A stretch of DNA of 56,776 nt from Curtobacterium flaccumfaciens (GCF_013359815.1 NZ_JABMCF010000026.1:1-56776), one strand, 5' to 3'. Counted from the first letter of the stretch, positions 8,495-17,060 are shown. The notes: a model not told the origin generated them from the letters alone. Made by a program: numbers and translations.

Positions 8495-10354
8495 ATGATC
8501 ACCAACCCCAACCACACGACGCCAGCGCCCGCCACCGTCCCCGGCTCGCCGCGGGTCGCCCTGGAGGCGTGGGTCGCTGAGGTCGCGTCCCTCACCCGCC
8601 CCGACACCATCGTCTGGTGCGACGGTTCACCTGACGAGACCGCACGGCTCACACAGATGTTGGTCGACGAGGGCAAGCTCATCGCACTCGACCCGGAACG
8701 ACGGCCCAACAGCTATCTCGCGCGCTCCGCGCCCTCGGATGTCGCCCGCGTCGAGGGTCGCACGTTCACCTGCTCACGCACGCCAGAGGATGCCGGGCCG
8801 ACGAACCTGTGGCGCGACCCGACGACGATGCGCTCCGAGCTGCGTGAGCTGTTCGCTGGGAGCATGCGGGGTCGGACGATGTACGTCGTGCCGTTCTCGA
8901 TGGGCCCGGTTGACGGGCCGATCTCGCAGCTCGGCGTGGAGATCACCGATTCGGCGTACGTCGTCCTAAGCATGGGCAAGACGACACGGCTCGGGCCCGA
9001 CGTCCTCCGGTCGATCTCTGCGGGGACCCCGTGGGTGGCCACCGTGCACAGCGTCGGGCACCCCCTGCGCGGCCACGACGGTGCACTGCGGGACGACGTC
9101 GCCTGGCCGTGCAACGAGACGAAGTACATCGTGCAGTTCCCGGAGACACGCGAGGTCTGGTCCTACGGTTCCGGCTACGGCGGCAACGCCCTGCTCGCGA
9201 AGAAGTGCTTCGCGCTGCGCATCGCCTCGGTCATAGGACGTGACGAGGGATGGCTCGCCGAGCACATGCTGCTCATCCGCCTGAACTCCCCCGAGGGGCG
9301 GTCGTTCCACATCGCCGCAGCGTTCCCGTCGGCGTGCGGGAAGACCAACCTCGCGATGCTCCAGCCCACTTTGCCCGGATGGTCAGTAGACACAATCGGC
9401 GACGACATCGCCTGGCTCCGGCCAGGTCCCGACGGACGGCTGCACGCCATCAACCCGGAGGCCGGCCTCTTCGGCGTTGCGCCCGGAACCGGGACCGGCA
9501 CGAACCCGGTCGCGGTCCAGACGATCGCGGCGGACACGATCTTCACCAACGTCGCACTGACCGATGACGGCGACGTCTGGTGGGAAGGACTCACCCCAGA
9601 GCCGCCCGCTCACCTGGTCGACTGGACCGGAGCGGACTGGACACCGGAGCGAGGGACCCCGGCAGCACACCCGAACGCCCGCTTCACCGTCGGGCTGGGC
9701 CGTTGCCCGTCGCTCGCGGACGACTGGGAGCAGAGCGTCCCGATCGACGCCGTCGTGTTCGGGGGCCGGCGCTCGACGAACGTCCCGCTCGTGGCCCAGG
9801 CGTCGACGTGGTCCGAGGGCGTGTTCATGGGCGCGACCATGTCGTCCGAGCAGACCGCCGCCGCCGAGGGCGCGATCGGGGAACTCCGCCGCGACCCGTT
9901 CGCGATGCTGCCGTTCTGCGGGTACGACATGGCGAAGCACTGGGCGCACTGGCTCGAGATCGGCGACCAGCTCGGAAGCAACGCCCCGGCCGTGTTCCAG
10001 GTGAACTGGTTCCGGAAGGGCGACGACGGCCGTTACCTGTGGCCGGGCTTCGGTGAGAACGCCCGTGTGCTCGAGTGGATCGCACGACGCATCGAGGGGC
10101 GCGTCCCCGCCATTGAGACGCCGATCGGCCTGGTCCCCGACGTCGACGACCTCGACGTGCAGGGGCTCGCGCTGCCGCCCGCGCAGCTCAACGCACTGTT
10201 CGCTGTCGACCCGGCATCCTGGCTTGCCGAGTGCGACCTCACCGAGGAGTTCCTCGCAACGTTCGACGAACGAACGCCCCCGGTGTTCACTGCGATCCTC
10301 GACGAGCGCCGCGCATCGCTCCGAACCGCGGCCTCCACGCGGCAGGCCGTCTGA
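8495..10354 (+). CDS. pckG: GTP-dependent phosphoenolpyruvate carboxykinase
   Basis: 619 residues, normal length for the GTP-type enzyme. It turns oxaloacetate and GTP into phosphoenolpyruvate, the first committed step of gluconeogenesis from C4 acids. The P-loop with the reactive Cys is [14 protein letters not shown]; metal and substrate motifs include [25 protein letters not shown] and the guanine-binding region FWRKG-like [23 protein letters not shown] precedes the ATG. The stop overlaps the next gene's start (TGATG), so GAPDH translation is coupled to it. Confidence 0.95.
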   Translation: MITNPNHTTPAPATVPGSPRVALEAWVAEVASLTRPDTIVWCDGSPDETARLTQMLVDEGKLIALDPERRPNSYLARSAPSDVARVEGRTFTCSRTPEDAGPTNLWRDPTTMRSELRELFAGSMRGRTMYVVPFSMGPVDGPISQLGVEITDSAYVVLSMGKTTRLGPDVLRSISAGTPWVATVHSVGHPLRGHDGALRDDVAWPCNETKYIVQFPETREVWSYGSGYGGNALLAKKCFALRIASVIGRDEGWLAEHMLLIRLNSPEGRSFHIAAAFPSACGKTNLAMLQPTLPGWSVDTIGDDIAWLRPGPDGRLHAINPEAGLFGVAPGTGTGTNPVAVQTIAADTIFTNVALTDDGDVWWEGLTPEPPAHLVDWTGADWTPERGTPAAHPNARFTVGLGRCPSLADDWEQSVPIDAVVFGGRRSTNVPLVAQASTWSEGVFMGATMSSEQTAAAEGAIGELRRDPFAMLPFCGYDMAKHWAHWLEIGDQLGSNAPAVFQVNWFRKGDDGRYLWPGFGENARVLEWIARRIEGRVPAIETPIGLVPDVDDLDVQGLALPPAQLNALFAVDPASWLAECDLTEEFLATFDERTPPVFTAILDERRASLRTAASTRQAV

Positions 10355-11952
10355 TGCGCACCGAGGCGGACCAGGACCATCAGGCCAACGCACAGACCCT
10401 GCCCACACGACACCAGGCCGAGACCCGCGACCGCATGCAGCGTGACTGGGCCGACAAGCTTGCCGCGGCCGAAGCGATGGTGCCGCTCATCGGTCGGCTC
10501 TACCGACGCGACGACATCGCGCCCTCCGTGCACGGCCGGCCCCTCGTCGGACAGTCCCCCATCGGGATCCTCAAGGCGCACCGGTCGACGCGCCGAGTGG
10601 ACGACGCGGAACTGTCCGTCGAGGAAACTCAGGCGATCCTCACCGAACTCGACACCATGTCGCTGTCGTCCGCGTCCGTGGACATCGCCGCCCTGGCCGC
10701 GCGGTACCGGACCGACCGGCTCGGCGTCACACTGCGTGAATTCCTCGACGACGAGCTCTTCCTTGCCCGCGGCAACACGAGCCCCGACGCCGGGCGCGAC
10801 GTGCCGCGCGATGTCGTTCTCTACGGCTTCGGTCGCATCGGACGCATGCTTGCCAGGATCCTGCTCGAACGTGCCAGCTCCCACGCCCCACTCGCCCTTC
10901 GCGCGGTGGTCGTCCGTGGTCGCGGCCCCGACGACCTGACCAAACGTGCCAGCCTGCTGCGACGGGACTCGATCCACGGTCCCTTCGCCGGCACGATCTC
11001 GGTCGACGAGCAACACGACACGATCACTGCGAACGGCACGCTGATCCAGTTCATCTCGTCGGATGCCCCCGCCACGGTCGACTACAGGGCGTACGGCATC
11101 GACGACGCCATCGTCGTCGACACCACCGGGCGGTGGCGCGACGCCGAGGGACTTGGACAGCATTTGCTCGCCCCGGGAACATCCCGCGTCCTGCTCACCG
11201 CGCCCGGCAAGGGCGACGTAAAGAACATCGTGCACGGGATCAACCACCACGACATCGGCGAGGATCCCGTCATCAGTGCCGCGTCCTGCACCACGAACGC
11301 GATCGTCCCGGTGCTCAGGGCTGTGTCGAGCGCGTTCGGCATTGTGCACGGGCACGTCGAGACGGTGCACTCCTCCACGAACGATCAGAACCTCGTGGAC
11401 AACTACCACCCCGCCGATCGCCGCGGTCGCGCCGCGGGGCTCAACATGGTCATCACCGCGACCGGGGCCGCCCGCGCGGCGGAAAAAGCCCTCCCGGAAC
11501 TAGGTGGCAGACTCACGGGCAACGCGGTCCGGGTTCCCACGCCCAACGTTTCACTGGCGGTCCTGCACCTCACGCTCGACGGTCCGGTGACGCGCGACGA
11601 GGTCAACGAGCTCCTCCGCGACGCCTCGCTCACCTCGCCGCTCCGGCGGCAGATCGACTACGTCGAATCTCCGGAGATCGTCTCCACCGACATCCTCGGC
11701 AGCCACCGCGCCGGTGTCGTCGATGGGCTGGCGACGATCGCAGACGGTTCCGAACACGTGGTCCTGTACGTCTGGTACGACAACGAGTCCGGCTACAGCC
11801 GCCAGGTTTACCGGATCCTGCAAGAGATGACCGGCGGCCGCCGGATGATGTTGCCATCCGCGCAGCTTGCAGGCTTCAGGCACGGTCACGGTCACGGTCA
11901 CGGTCACGGTCACGGTCACGGTCACGGTCACGGTCACCCTATTCGAACGTGA
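10354..11952 (+). CDS. long glyceraldehyde-3-phosphate dehydrogenase (GapB-like)
   Basis: 532 residues against about 335 for glycolytic GAPDH. The first ~150 residues are an extension (WADKLAAAEAMVPLIGRLYR) found in the long actinobacterial form similar to corynebacterial GapB, which works in the gluconeogenic direction. The nucleotide fold begins at VLYGFGRIGRMLAR, and the catalytic Cys is in ISAASCTTNAIVPVL; the C-terminal part has WYDNESGYSRQV. The protein ends with nine His-Gly pairs encoded by a hexamer repeat (11881-11937), which could bind metal or be a neutral expansion. Start ATG overlaps the pckG stop. With DctA and PckG it forms an uptake-to-triose-phosphate module. Confidence 0.9.
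   Translation: MRTEADQDHQANAQTLPTRHQAETRDRMQRDWADKLAAAEAMVPLIGRLYRRDDIAPSVHGRPLVGQSPIGILKAHRSTRRVDDAELSVEETQAILTELDTMSLSSASVDIAALAARYRTDRLGVTLREFLDDELFLARGNTSPDAGRDVPRDVVLYGFGRIGRMLARILLERASSHAPLALRAVVVRGRGPDDLTKRASLLRRDSIHGPFAGTISVDEQHDTITANGTLIQFISSDAPATVDYRAYGIDDAIVVDTTGRWRDAEGLGQHLLAPGTSRVLLTAPGKGDVKNIVHGINHHDIGEDPVISAASCTTNAIVPVLRAVSSAFGIVHGHVETVHSSTNDQNLVDNYHPADRRGRAAGLNMVITATGAARAAEKALPELGGRLTGNAVRVPTPNVSLAVLHLTLDGPVTRDEVNELLRDASLTSPLRRQIDYVESPEIVSTDILGSHRAGVVDGLATIADGSEHVVLYVWYDNESGYSRQVYRILQEMTGGRRMMLPSAQLAGFRHGHGHGHGHGHGHGHGHGHPIRT
11881..11937 (+). repeat. hexamer tandem repeat (CACGGT), 9.5 copies, in frame in GAPDH
   Basis: Nine perfect copies of CACGGT plus a partial one, coding for (His-Gly)9-His at the end of GAPDH. 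Being six bases long, changes in copy number keep the frame. It is probably a slippage-prone microsatellite. Confidence 0.95.
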
Positions 11953-12122
11953 ATCGATACGTCCAGACCGTCCAACGAATCACACAACCTGGGGAATCAC
12001 AATCCCTCAACGCGCAGAGAATCGACCTCCCCACCAACCTCCACGACCTCGACCTCGACTCCGAAGACGGAGAGCCCGAGCTTGTCCTCGCGGGATTCTC
12101 ACATCCAAATATCTATAGATGA
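11949..12122 (+). CDS. small acidic hypothetical protein
   Basis: 57 codons from a GTG that overlaps the GAPDH stop by 4 bases (GTGA). The product is acidic in the middle (NLHDLDLDSEDGEPELVLAG) and ends FSHPNIYR. I do not recognise it. The overlap, the acidic composition and the codon use argue that it is translated, or that it is the tail of a truncated gene fused here. Nothing else is visible up to 12268 except plain intergenic DNA. Confidence 0.4.
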   Translation: MNRYVQTVQRITQPGESQSLNAQRIDLPTNLHDLDLDSEDGEPELVLAGFSHPNIYR

Positions 12123-12268
12123 ATTAGCCTCCGCGAAACCGAAGTGTGGCAGCGTCTGCGGTACGACGTATGTACAGCCCTCTTGCCCATGGCCGTTCGC
12201 TGGCGTCGGTGGTCACGGCCCGATCAATACGAGGGTCCGAAATTGGTTCCTCAGCGACAGTTACCTAC

Positions 12269-12787
12269 CTAAACCTCAGGGTTGAGATTTTTTAGCGCCG
12301 ACGCCCACTCAGACGACCAGAGCACCGCCCTAGACCGCGCTGCCGACGGCCTGGACCGCACTGGGTACGACGTCGTGCAGACGAACACGCTGAGCTCGAC
12401 CGCGGCCGGAAACATCATCGTCCGCGCCGTAGCCCGGTCGACGGAGAGCCAGCCGCACGAAGCACCCGGACCGAACTGCGACGCCGCCCTGGCAGCGTAC
12501 GTGCAGTCGATCTCCGCGGGTGATGAGCCTAGCGAGATGTACCAGCTCGGTTCATCGGGGCCGAGTGCGGTGCTTTCGCCTTGGCGTTCGAGTGCGTCGC
12601 TGAGCTTGTTGTAGGTGACATCGTAGTCGCTGACGACCTCAAGTGAGACCGTGGTGCCGTCGGCAAGCTGGATCAGGGTGTCGGGTTGCCGTGGGGCTGT
12701 GCCGTCGTCGGAGCGTTCGACCTGCACGTCGAGGTGCTCAGCGACGATCCGGCGGGAGAGGCGTTCGAGGAGACGTAGGGCGTCCAT
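12269..12787 (-). CDS. hypothetical protein, C-terminal part doubtful
   Basis: 172 codons. The first ~85 residues look real (MDALRLLERLSRRIVAEHL, TLIQLADGTTVSLEVVSDYD). From about 12530 downwards the frame becomes Ser/Arg/Ala-rich and less convincing. There the opposite strand carries a better-looking acidic frame (12282-12530: DRAADGLDRTGYDVVQTN) without a normal start. This suggests a junction where two genes have been truncated against each other. It follows the dual-HTH gene by 45 bp on the same strand and may share its transcript. Confidence 0.4.
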   Translation of the reverse strand: MDALRLLERLSRRIVAEHLDVQVERSDDGTAPRQPDTLIQLADGTTVSLEVVSDYDVTYNKLSDALERQGESTALGPDEPSWYISLGSSPAEIDCTYAARAASQFGPGASCGWLSVDRATARTMMFPAAVELSVFVCTTSYPVRSRPSAARSRAVLWSSEWASALKNLNPEV

Positions 12788-12832
12788 GCGGGTTCTGCTC
12801 TCTCTAGCGGCGAGTGTTGAGCGACTGGCGTC

Positions 12833-13291
12833 TTAGACGAGCTCGAGCGTGCTGGTGAGCTCGCCGACCGAGACGCGGAACACACGGGCGATCGTCTCCA
12901 GCTCCGCCGGCTTCCATCGTGTCTGACCGCGCAAGCGGTATCGAAGCGCCGGCACCTCGAGACCGAGAAGGCCCGCCAGCGCCCGGACGTCGCTCACTGG
13001 CGCGTCGGGAGCACTCAGAAGTCCTCTGATGCGGTCACCGGCCGTTCGGCCCGTTGAGACGCGCTCGGAGGCGTCCTCGACGCGGGGCGGGTGGCCGGCC
13101 CGGCCGCGAGCGCGCTCCTGCTTCCGCTTCCGGTAGACGTCAACGTGTTCCTTGAGGAAGAGCGGCGAGCGCTCCGTTTCGGGGTTGACGCGTGTGGGGA
13201 AGTCGCTGTCGCGCACGGCGTAGGCGCGGACGGTTTCGATCGAGACGTGGAGGGCCTCGGCGATGTCGGCGTAGTTGACCAGGTTCGACAC
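12833..13291 (-). CDS. DNA-binding protein with two helix-turn-helix regions
   Basis: 152 residues from GTG with GAGAGGAG upstream. The N-terminal part is a MerR/AlpA-like HTH (YADIAEALHVSIETVRAYAV) followed by the wing-like FPTRVNPETERSPLFLKEHV. After a basic linker, the C-terminal part is XRE-like (VRALAGLLGLEVPALRYRLR, then ELETIARVFRVSVGELTS). Two DNA-binding units in one small protein suggest a regulator that joins two sites. The start is preceded by GTACGAATGTAC, a partial palindrome that could be its own operator. Its targets are unknown. Confidence 0.6.
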   Translation of the reverse strand: MSNLVNYADIAEALHVSIETVRAYAVRDSDFPTRVNPETERSPLFLKEHVDVYRKRKQERARGRAGHPPRVEDASERVSTGRTAGDRIRGLLSAPDAPVSDVRALAGLLGLEVPALRYRLRGQTRWKPAELETIARVFRVSVGELTSTLELV

Positions 13292-13396
13292 GGCGGCTCC
13301 TCTCGTTAGTACGAATGTACCCGGGAGTGGCTCGACGTCGTATGCGGGTTGCGCGTCGCGCGGGCTATCGGCAGAGGCGGAACGTGCCGTGGGTAG

Positions 13397-13827
13397 TCAG
13401 GTGGTTGGGGGGACTTCGGCGTTGGTGGGGTGCCAGAGCACGGTGACGGGGAGTTCGAGGCGGTTCCATGGTGCGAAGGTTCGCTCGTCGCCGAAGGTCG
13501 TGCCGATGCCGGTTTCGTGACGGCATGCGATGGTGCCGGCGGCGGAGCGGACGACGACTCCGGCCGGAAGCTGTTCCAGCTCCTCCTCGGAGTTGATCGT
13601 CTGCGGTGTAGGCGGGGTGTCCGGGTCGGAGACGCGCACCTCGCCGATCATGTCGCTGTAGTCGGCGCGGAGGTGGCCGCCGAAGTGCTGCTGCGTGTAC
13701 TCGGCGACGGTGTGGATCGCGAGGTCTGTCGCGTCCTCCTTGCGGCGCGGAACGCTGTGCCGGCGCTGTCCGGTTCTCCGATCCAGATCTTCGGCGTCAG
13801 TTGGCTGGCTTCGAGTGCGAACTTCAT
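13397..13827 (-). pseudogene. small hypothetical protein gene with a frame break
   Basis: The ATG at 13827 has AGGGAG upstream and reads MKFALEASQLTPKIWIGEPD. Near 13750-13760 the frame fails, and a neighbouring frame continues with a good protein (DLAIHTVAEYTQQHFGGHLR, then ADYSDMIGEVRVSD and ELEQLPAGVVVRSA) to the stop at 13397. Together about 143 residues. I know no function. It is the last gene of the minus-strand set starting at 16276. The break is not at a clear homopolymer, so it may be real. Confidence 0.5.
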
Positions 13828-14003
13828 GCGGTGTCTCCCTTGCGTCGGCGGTTGGGTGCTGTGTGAGTGCTCGAGGCGGCGGTGTGCTGGGTGTCCGTGC
13901 GCGTTCCGGAGGCGGCTCCCGGGTCATCCTTGGGGAGGGTCTTGCCGAAGTGGTCGTCAAGCTCGCATCGGTGGGGTGATTGACGGTAGCGATGGCGTGC
14001 GGT

Positions 14004-14210
14004 TCACGCGTTGTCATTGACGAGGTCGTCAATGTAGATTTCGCTGTGATCGTGGGTGAAGACGCGGGTGTGGCGCACCGTGTAGCCGCGCTTGGCCCAG
14101 CTGTTGAGGTCTTCGAGCCGTTGGCCGAGCTTGCGGGTGCGGGAGTAGTCGTTGCTGGCGGAGTTGTCATGTGGGACGACGGTGTGGATGGACTCGTAGT
14201 GCTTGCTCAC
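14004..14210 (-). CDS. small hypothetical protein
   Basis: 68 residues if started at the GTG before SKHYESIHTVV. The frame stays open upstream but that part is low-complexity Thr/Ser. The centre is polar (RTRKLGQRLEDLNSWAKRGY) and the tail acidic (HSEIYIDDLVNDNA). I see no motif. It lies in a chain of small minus-strand genes (16276 to 13397) probably read from one promoter. Confidence 0.5.
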   Translation of the reverse strand: MSKHYESIHTVVPHDNSASNDYSRTRKLGQRLEDLNSWAKRGYTVRHTRVFTHDHSEIYIDDLVNDNA

Positions 14211-14229
14211 TCGGGTGTTCTTTCGTGCT

Positions 14230-14472
14230 TCACGAGGCGCAGACGTGCCACTGGTCGCGGGGGAAGTCTCGAAGCTGCCCGTCGACGTCGACGGTGAGGG
14301 TCGTCCGGTCACGGCGCCGGTATCGGCCTTGGACGAGGTCATAGCCCCAACCGTCTGCGCCGTGCCACCAGCGCACGAGTTCGATCGTGTGGCCGCGTCT
14401 AAGGGTGACCGGTTCGAACTCGACGATCGGTTCGACCTCGGCGGCCGGGTGGCTGTCAGCGACGGTGCTCAT
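14230..14472 (-). CDS. small hypothetical protein
   Basis: 80 residues, beta-rich in appearance (HTIELVRWWHGADGWGYDLV, GRYRRRDRTTLTVDVDGQLR). The ATG overlaps the stop of the upstream gene by 4 bases and has GAGGAG before it, so its translation is coupled. No known family recognised. Confidence 0.6.
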   Translation of the reverse strand: MSTVADSHPAAEVEPIVEFEPVTLRRGHTIELVRWWHGADGWGYDLVQGRYRRRDRTTLTVDVDGQLRDFPRDQWHVCAS

Positions 14473-15112
14473 GCGGCTCCTCGCGGTGTGGTGAGCGACG
14501 GGACGGTGACGTCAGCGAGTTCCGCGAGGGCGGGCTCCGCGTCAGCGTGGGGGCGTCCAGCACGAGCCGCCAGCGTTCCAGCAGGTCGGTGCGACCTCGG
14601 GCCACGATTCGCGTTCGAACCACACCACGGTGTGCACGCCATGCGCTGCCGTCCGGGCGAGTACGTCGTCGGCAGCGCTGAAGAGCGTCCGGTCGAGGTT
14701 GAGGCTGACGCGGAGGCACAGGTTGCATCCGGGGGGGTGCCGTCGGCTGCTGCGACGGCGTAGTTCGACCACGTGAACACGTACAGCGCCTGCAAGCGGC
14801 CGTCGGGGTGGATGCGGGTGGTGAGCAGTCCCGCCGGGCACGGGCCGGGGCCCAGGGAACCCGAGGGTGGCCGAAGGAGTCGCGGTCGTAGCCGCGGGCG
14901 GTCGCTGCGTGCAGTTTGCGGACTGCGGCGGTGTTGATGGCGCTGCCGTCGACGAGGCCGGCGTCCTGCAGTTGGTCGGTGACGGTGGGGGCGGCGCTGA
15001 CGGAGAGGCTGCCGGCGGGTGCGTGGCCGGGGGCATAGTGAACGCCGGCGACGAGGGCGACGGCGATGCCGACGGCTGCGAGACCGCTCCAGAGGTTCCG
15101 GCGGCGGCTCAC
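14469..15112 (-). pseudogene. membrane-anchored/secreted hypothetical protein, multiple frame breaks
   Basis: GTG 15112 overlaps the upstream stop (GTGA) and reads a membrane anchor or signal (LWSGLAAVGIAVALVAGVHY), then TVTDQLQDAGLVDGSAINTA. The frame then has to change near 14850 (run CCCC-GG-CCC), at the seven-C run near 14730, and again near 14580-14590 to keep sensible protein (RIHPDGRLQALYVFTWSNYA, NLCLRVSLNLDRTLFSAADD, TDLLERWRLVLDAPT). The last frame ends at 14469 in an ATGA overlap with the next gene. The regular ends and the homopolymer positions suggest sequencing errors rather than a dead gene. Confidence 0.55.
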
Positions 15113-15537
15113 GAGCGCGCTCCTGCCCGCTCGGCTGCCCAGGCGGCGACGTCGCCCCACTGGGGTCGACGGGACGGGCAGTGGATGTCGGAGTTGTGCA
15201 GCGCAGCGGCACGCTCGGCCGCCTCGTAGCTGGTGGCGTCCTCCCTGGTGGGGTTCCACTTGCAGCTGGTGCAGCGGGCGACCCACAGGCTGCCGATGGG
15301 CACGACGGTGCCGATCGGTGTGGTGTCGACGAGCTGGCCGTACTCGAGCACGTTCTCGTCGGCGAACTCCGCCGGTGTCGGGCTGGCGAGGTCCGGGTAG
15401 TGGTTGGCGGGTGCGTCCTCGAGGAGGGCCGCGTACGCCTCTGCGAACTGATCGGCGAGTGCGGTGTCGGCGCCGTGGCTGGTGGCCCAGAAGATCGCGC
15501 GACGGTAGTGGGAGACGAAGTGGGTCATGGCGTTCAC
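15109..15537 (-). CDS. hypothetical protein with a CxxC...HxxxxxC zinc-like motif
   Basis: About 142 residues from GTG 15537, which overlaps the upstream stop; ATG 15528 is an alternative. The N-terminal half is helical (RAIFWATSHGADTALADQFA). The C-terminal half has RCTSCKW and, 30 residues on, HNSDIHCP, a spacing compatible with one zinc site. The function is unknown. It is in the middle of the coupled minus-strand gene chain. Confidence 0.6.
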   Translation of the reverse strand: MNAMTHFVSHYRRAIFWATSHGADTALADQFAEAYAALLEDAPANHYPDLASPTPAEFADENVLEYGQLVDTTPIGTVVPIGSLWVARCTSCKWNPTREDATSYEAAERAAALHNSDIHCPSRRPQWGDVAAWAAERAGARS

Positions 15538-15995
15538 GCGGTCCTCTGCTGCTTGGAGGGGCGCCCGGTGAGGTTTCTGGGGAGACCGAGCTTGGTCGTG
15601 CGGATGCGGAAGGCGGTGTGCTCGCTGCAGCGGAGTGCGTTGGCGATCTCGGGGTCGTTGAACCCGTCTCCGTGGAGTCGGCGCACCTCGTCGTCGACGC
15701 GCTCGAGGATGGCGACCACGCGGGTCGGGGCTTCCGCCGGCTCGTCTTCGGGGACAGCCGGGGCGGGGATCCGGATCGGTGCCGGCGGCGCCGGGCGGAC
15801 CGGCGCGGGGGTGGGGGTGTCGATCGCGGCGGCGCCGGCGATGTTGAGGATGTGCACGGCGGTGGCGCGCAGGAGTGCGGCGACGGTGGTGCCGTTCGCG
15901 GTGGCGTAGGCGTCGAGCGCCATCCAGTGGGTGCGCGGGAGATCGGTGCGGACGGGGACGTCGAAGCCGAAGTCCACGTCGTCGGGGTGGTTCAT
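15534..15995 (-). CDS. hypothetical protein with C-terminal HTH
   Basis: 153 residues. The N-terminal part (TDLPRTHWMALDAYATANGT, VAALLRATAVHILNIA) could be a ribbon-helix-helix-like unit. A Pro/Ala linker follows, then a resolvase-like HTH (LHGDGFNDPEIANALRCSEH, TAFRIRTTKLGLPRNLTGRP). It is probably a DNA-binding protein. The ATG overlaps the upstream stop (ATGA). Confidence 0.55.
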   Translation of the reverse strand: MNHPDDVDFGFDVPVRTDLPRTHWMALDAYATANGTTVAALLRATAVHILNIAGAAAIDTPTPAPVRPAPPAPIRIPAPAVPEDEPAEAPTRVVAILERVDDEVRRLHGDGFNDPEIANALRCSEHTAFRIRTTKLGLPRNLTGRPSKQQRTA

Positions 15996-16276
15996 GCGAT
16001 GGCCTCCTGTCGGTTCCGGCGCTGCCGGCGGGTCTTGCTGCGGTAGGCGAGCATCTGCATCGAGTCGCCACCGGTCAGGCTGCTGGCGGTGCGATGCACG
16101 GTCGGCCCGACCGGGGTGCGACGCGGCGCGTGGATGGCCTTGTCGATGAGGGTTTCGATCAGCACGTTCGGCGCGGCGGGGGTTCGCAGCTGCCGACCCA
16201 TGACTGTCAGCTGGACGAGGGTCGCGGCGCGCACGTGGATCTCGATCGGCACCAGGTCGGTGGGTTCGATCTGCAT
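15992..16276 (-). CDS. hypothetical protein, possible RHH-type
   Basis: 94 residues; ATG 16276 has GAAGGGAG upstream. The sequence IEIHVRAATLVQLTVMGRQL then NVLIETLIDKAIHAP could fold as strand-helix-helix, but this is weak. It is the first gene after promoter-like site 1 (16294-16342), only 18 bp away, and heads a chain of overlapping small genes down to 13397. Confidence 0.6.
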   Translation of the reverse strand: MQIEPTDLVPIEIHVRAATLVQLTVMGRQLRTPAAPNVLIETLIDKAIHAPRRTPVGPTVHRTASSLTGGDSMQMLAYRSKTRRQRRNRQEAIA

Positions 16277-16293
16277 GGTGACTCCCTTCGTTG

Positions 16294-16342
16294 CCTCTAC
16301 CTGATAGAGGTGCCGCGAACGGGCGGGACCGGGACAAATCCG
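16294..16342 (-). promoter_or_regulatory. transfer-type promoter element, site 1
   Basis: On the minus strand: GGATTTGTCCCGGT, 15 bases, CACC, then a dyad CCTCTA...TAGAGG. The same arrangement with exact spacing is found at 32011-32059, 40842-40892 and 42518-42567. Here it overlaps the last 14 codons of the upstream gene, so its conservation is not due to intergenic chance. The start codon at 16276 is 18 bases downstream. Confidence 0.75.
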
Positions 16343-16710
16343 TCCTCGGCGCCGGCGAGGGCGTCGCGATCGAAGCGGAGGACCCACACGACACGGATGA
16401 GCTCGTGCATCGAGAGGGAGTGCCCCTGCTCGCACAGGACTGCGGCGACGGCTGCCGGGACGGCAGGGGTGGCCGGGGCGGTGGCGTGCACGCGTCGAGC
16501 CCAGTCGATCGGGGCGGCCATCGGGATGACGAAGTCCGGGTGGGCCGAGGTGGTGCGGGCCCGCCCGTCGCTGTAGCGGATCTCCAGACGCGGCCACAGC
16601 TCGGCGGGCGTCACCGAGACGACGACGCCGGTGTAGTCGAGCACGGTCGCACCGCGCTCGTTCATGTACATGCCGGCGACTCGTTGGCCCGGCTCGAATC
16701 CTATCCTCAT
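16297..16710 (-). CDS. hypothetical protein
   Basis: 137 residues from ATG 16710. The N-terminal part is beta-rich (FEPGQRVAGMYMNERGATVL, DYTGVVVSVTPAELWPRLEI) like a small SH3-like or KOW-like barrel, followed by an Ala/Pro stretch and a C-terminal helix (GHSLSMHELIRVVWVLRFDR). No known family recognised. It is transcribed from the divergent promoter centred on 16740. Confidence 0.55.
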   Translation of the reverse strand: MRIGFEPGQRVAGMYMNERGATVLDYTGVVVSVTPAELWPRLEIRYSDGRARTTSAHPDFVIPMAAPIDWARRVHATAPATPAVPAAVAAVLCEQGHSLSMHELIRVVWVLRFDRDALAGAEDGFVPVPPVRGTSIR

Positions 16711-16715
16711 GTCAA

Positions 16716-16764
16716 CCACGTTAAGTAACCGGGTTGACATTGTCAACCCAGTTATGTAACTCGG
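16716..16764. promoter_or_regulatory. divergent promoters sharing a 19-bp palindrome
   Basis: GGGTTGACATTGTCAACCC at 16731-16749 is a perfect 9+1+9 palindrome. Each arm carries TTGACA as a -35 box. Rightwards, 17 bp later lies TAACTC (16757-16762); leftwards, 17 bp later lies TAACGT (16718-16723). The two promoters therefore point away from each other to the genes at 16820 (+) and 16710 (-). GTTAAGTAACCGGGTTG and GTTATGTAACTCGGTTG (16720-16767) form a further direct repeat. A repressor bound to the palindrome would shut both. Confidence 0.7.
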
Positions 16765-16819
16765 TTGTTAGTTTGGCGTGTCACCTGGTTGGGTAACCCA
16801 GTGCGCCTAGAGTGCTGGC

Positions 16820-17044
16820 ATGACTTCCCAGGACGAGGCCCGCGACCAGCTGCAGCAGGTCGCCGCCGACATCGAGCGGCTCCGGAGCGAGCTCGATGAC
16901 GCGATCTCCCAGCGGTACGACATCGTCGAGGCCGCTCGAGCGGCGGGGATCACGTGGCGAGAGGCCGCAACGATCCTCAAGATGACCGAGACCGGCCTGA
17001 TGAAGACGCAGGGCGCGACGAAGAAGGCTCGCGCCAAGAGCTGA
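16820..17044 (+). CDS. small HTH protein, possible autoregulator
   Basis: 74 residues: an N-terminal coiled coil (ARDQLQQVAADIERLRSELD) and a short HTH (VEAARAAGITWREAATILKM, TETGLMKTQGATKKARAKS). It lies 60-70 bp downstream of the palindromic divergent promoter and is a natural candidate for the protein that binds it. The family is common in actinobacterial plasmids and phages, and no function is established to my knowledge. A strong hairpin terminator follows. Confidence 0.6.
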   Translation: MTSQDEARDQLQQVAADIERLRSELDDAISQRYDIVEAARAAGITWREAATILKMTETGLMKTQGATKKARAKS

Positions 17045-17060
17045 CACGATCGCGGGACGC

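Noticed and set aside
11551..11937. Minus-strand frame starting with a Thr-Val repeat
   Set aside because: It is the antisense reading of the hexamer repeat and the GAPDH end.
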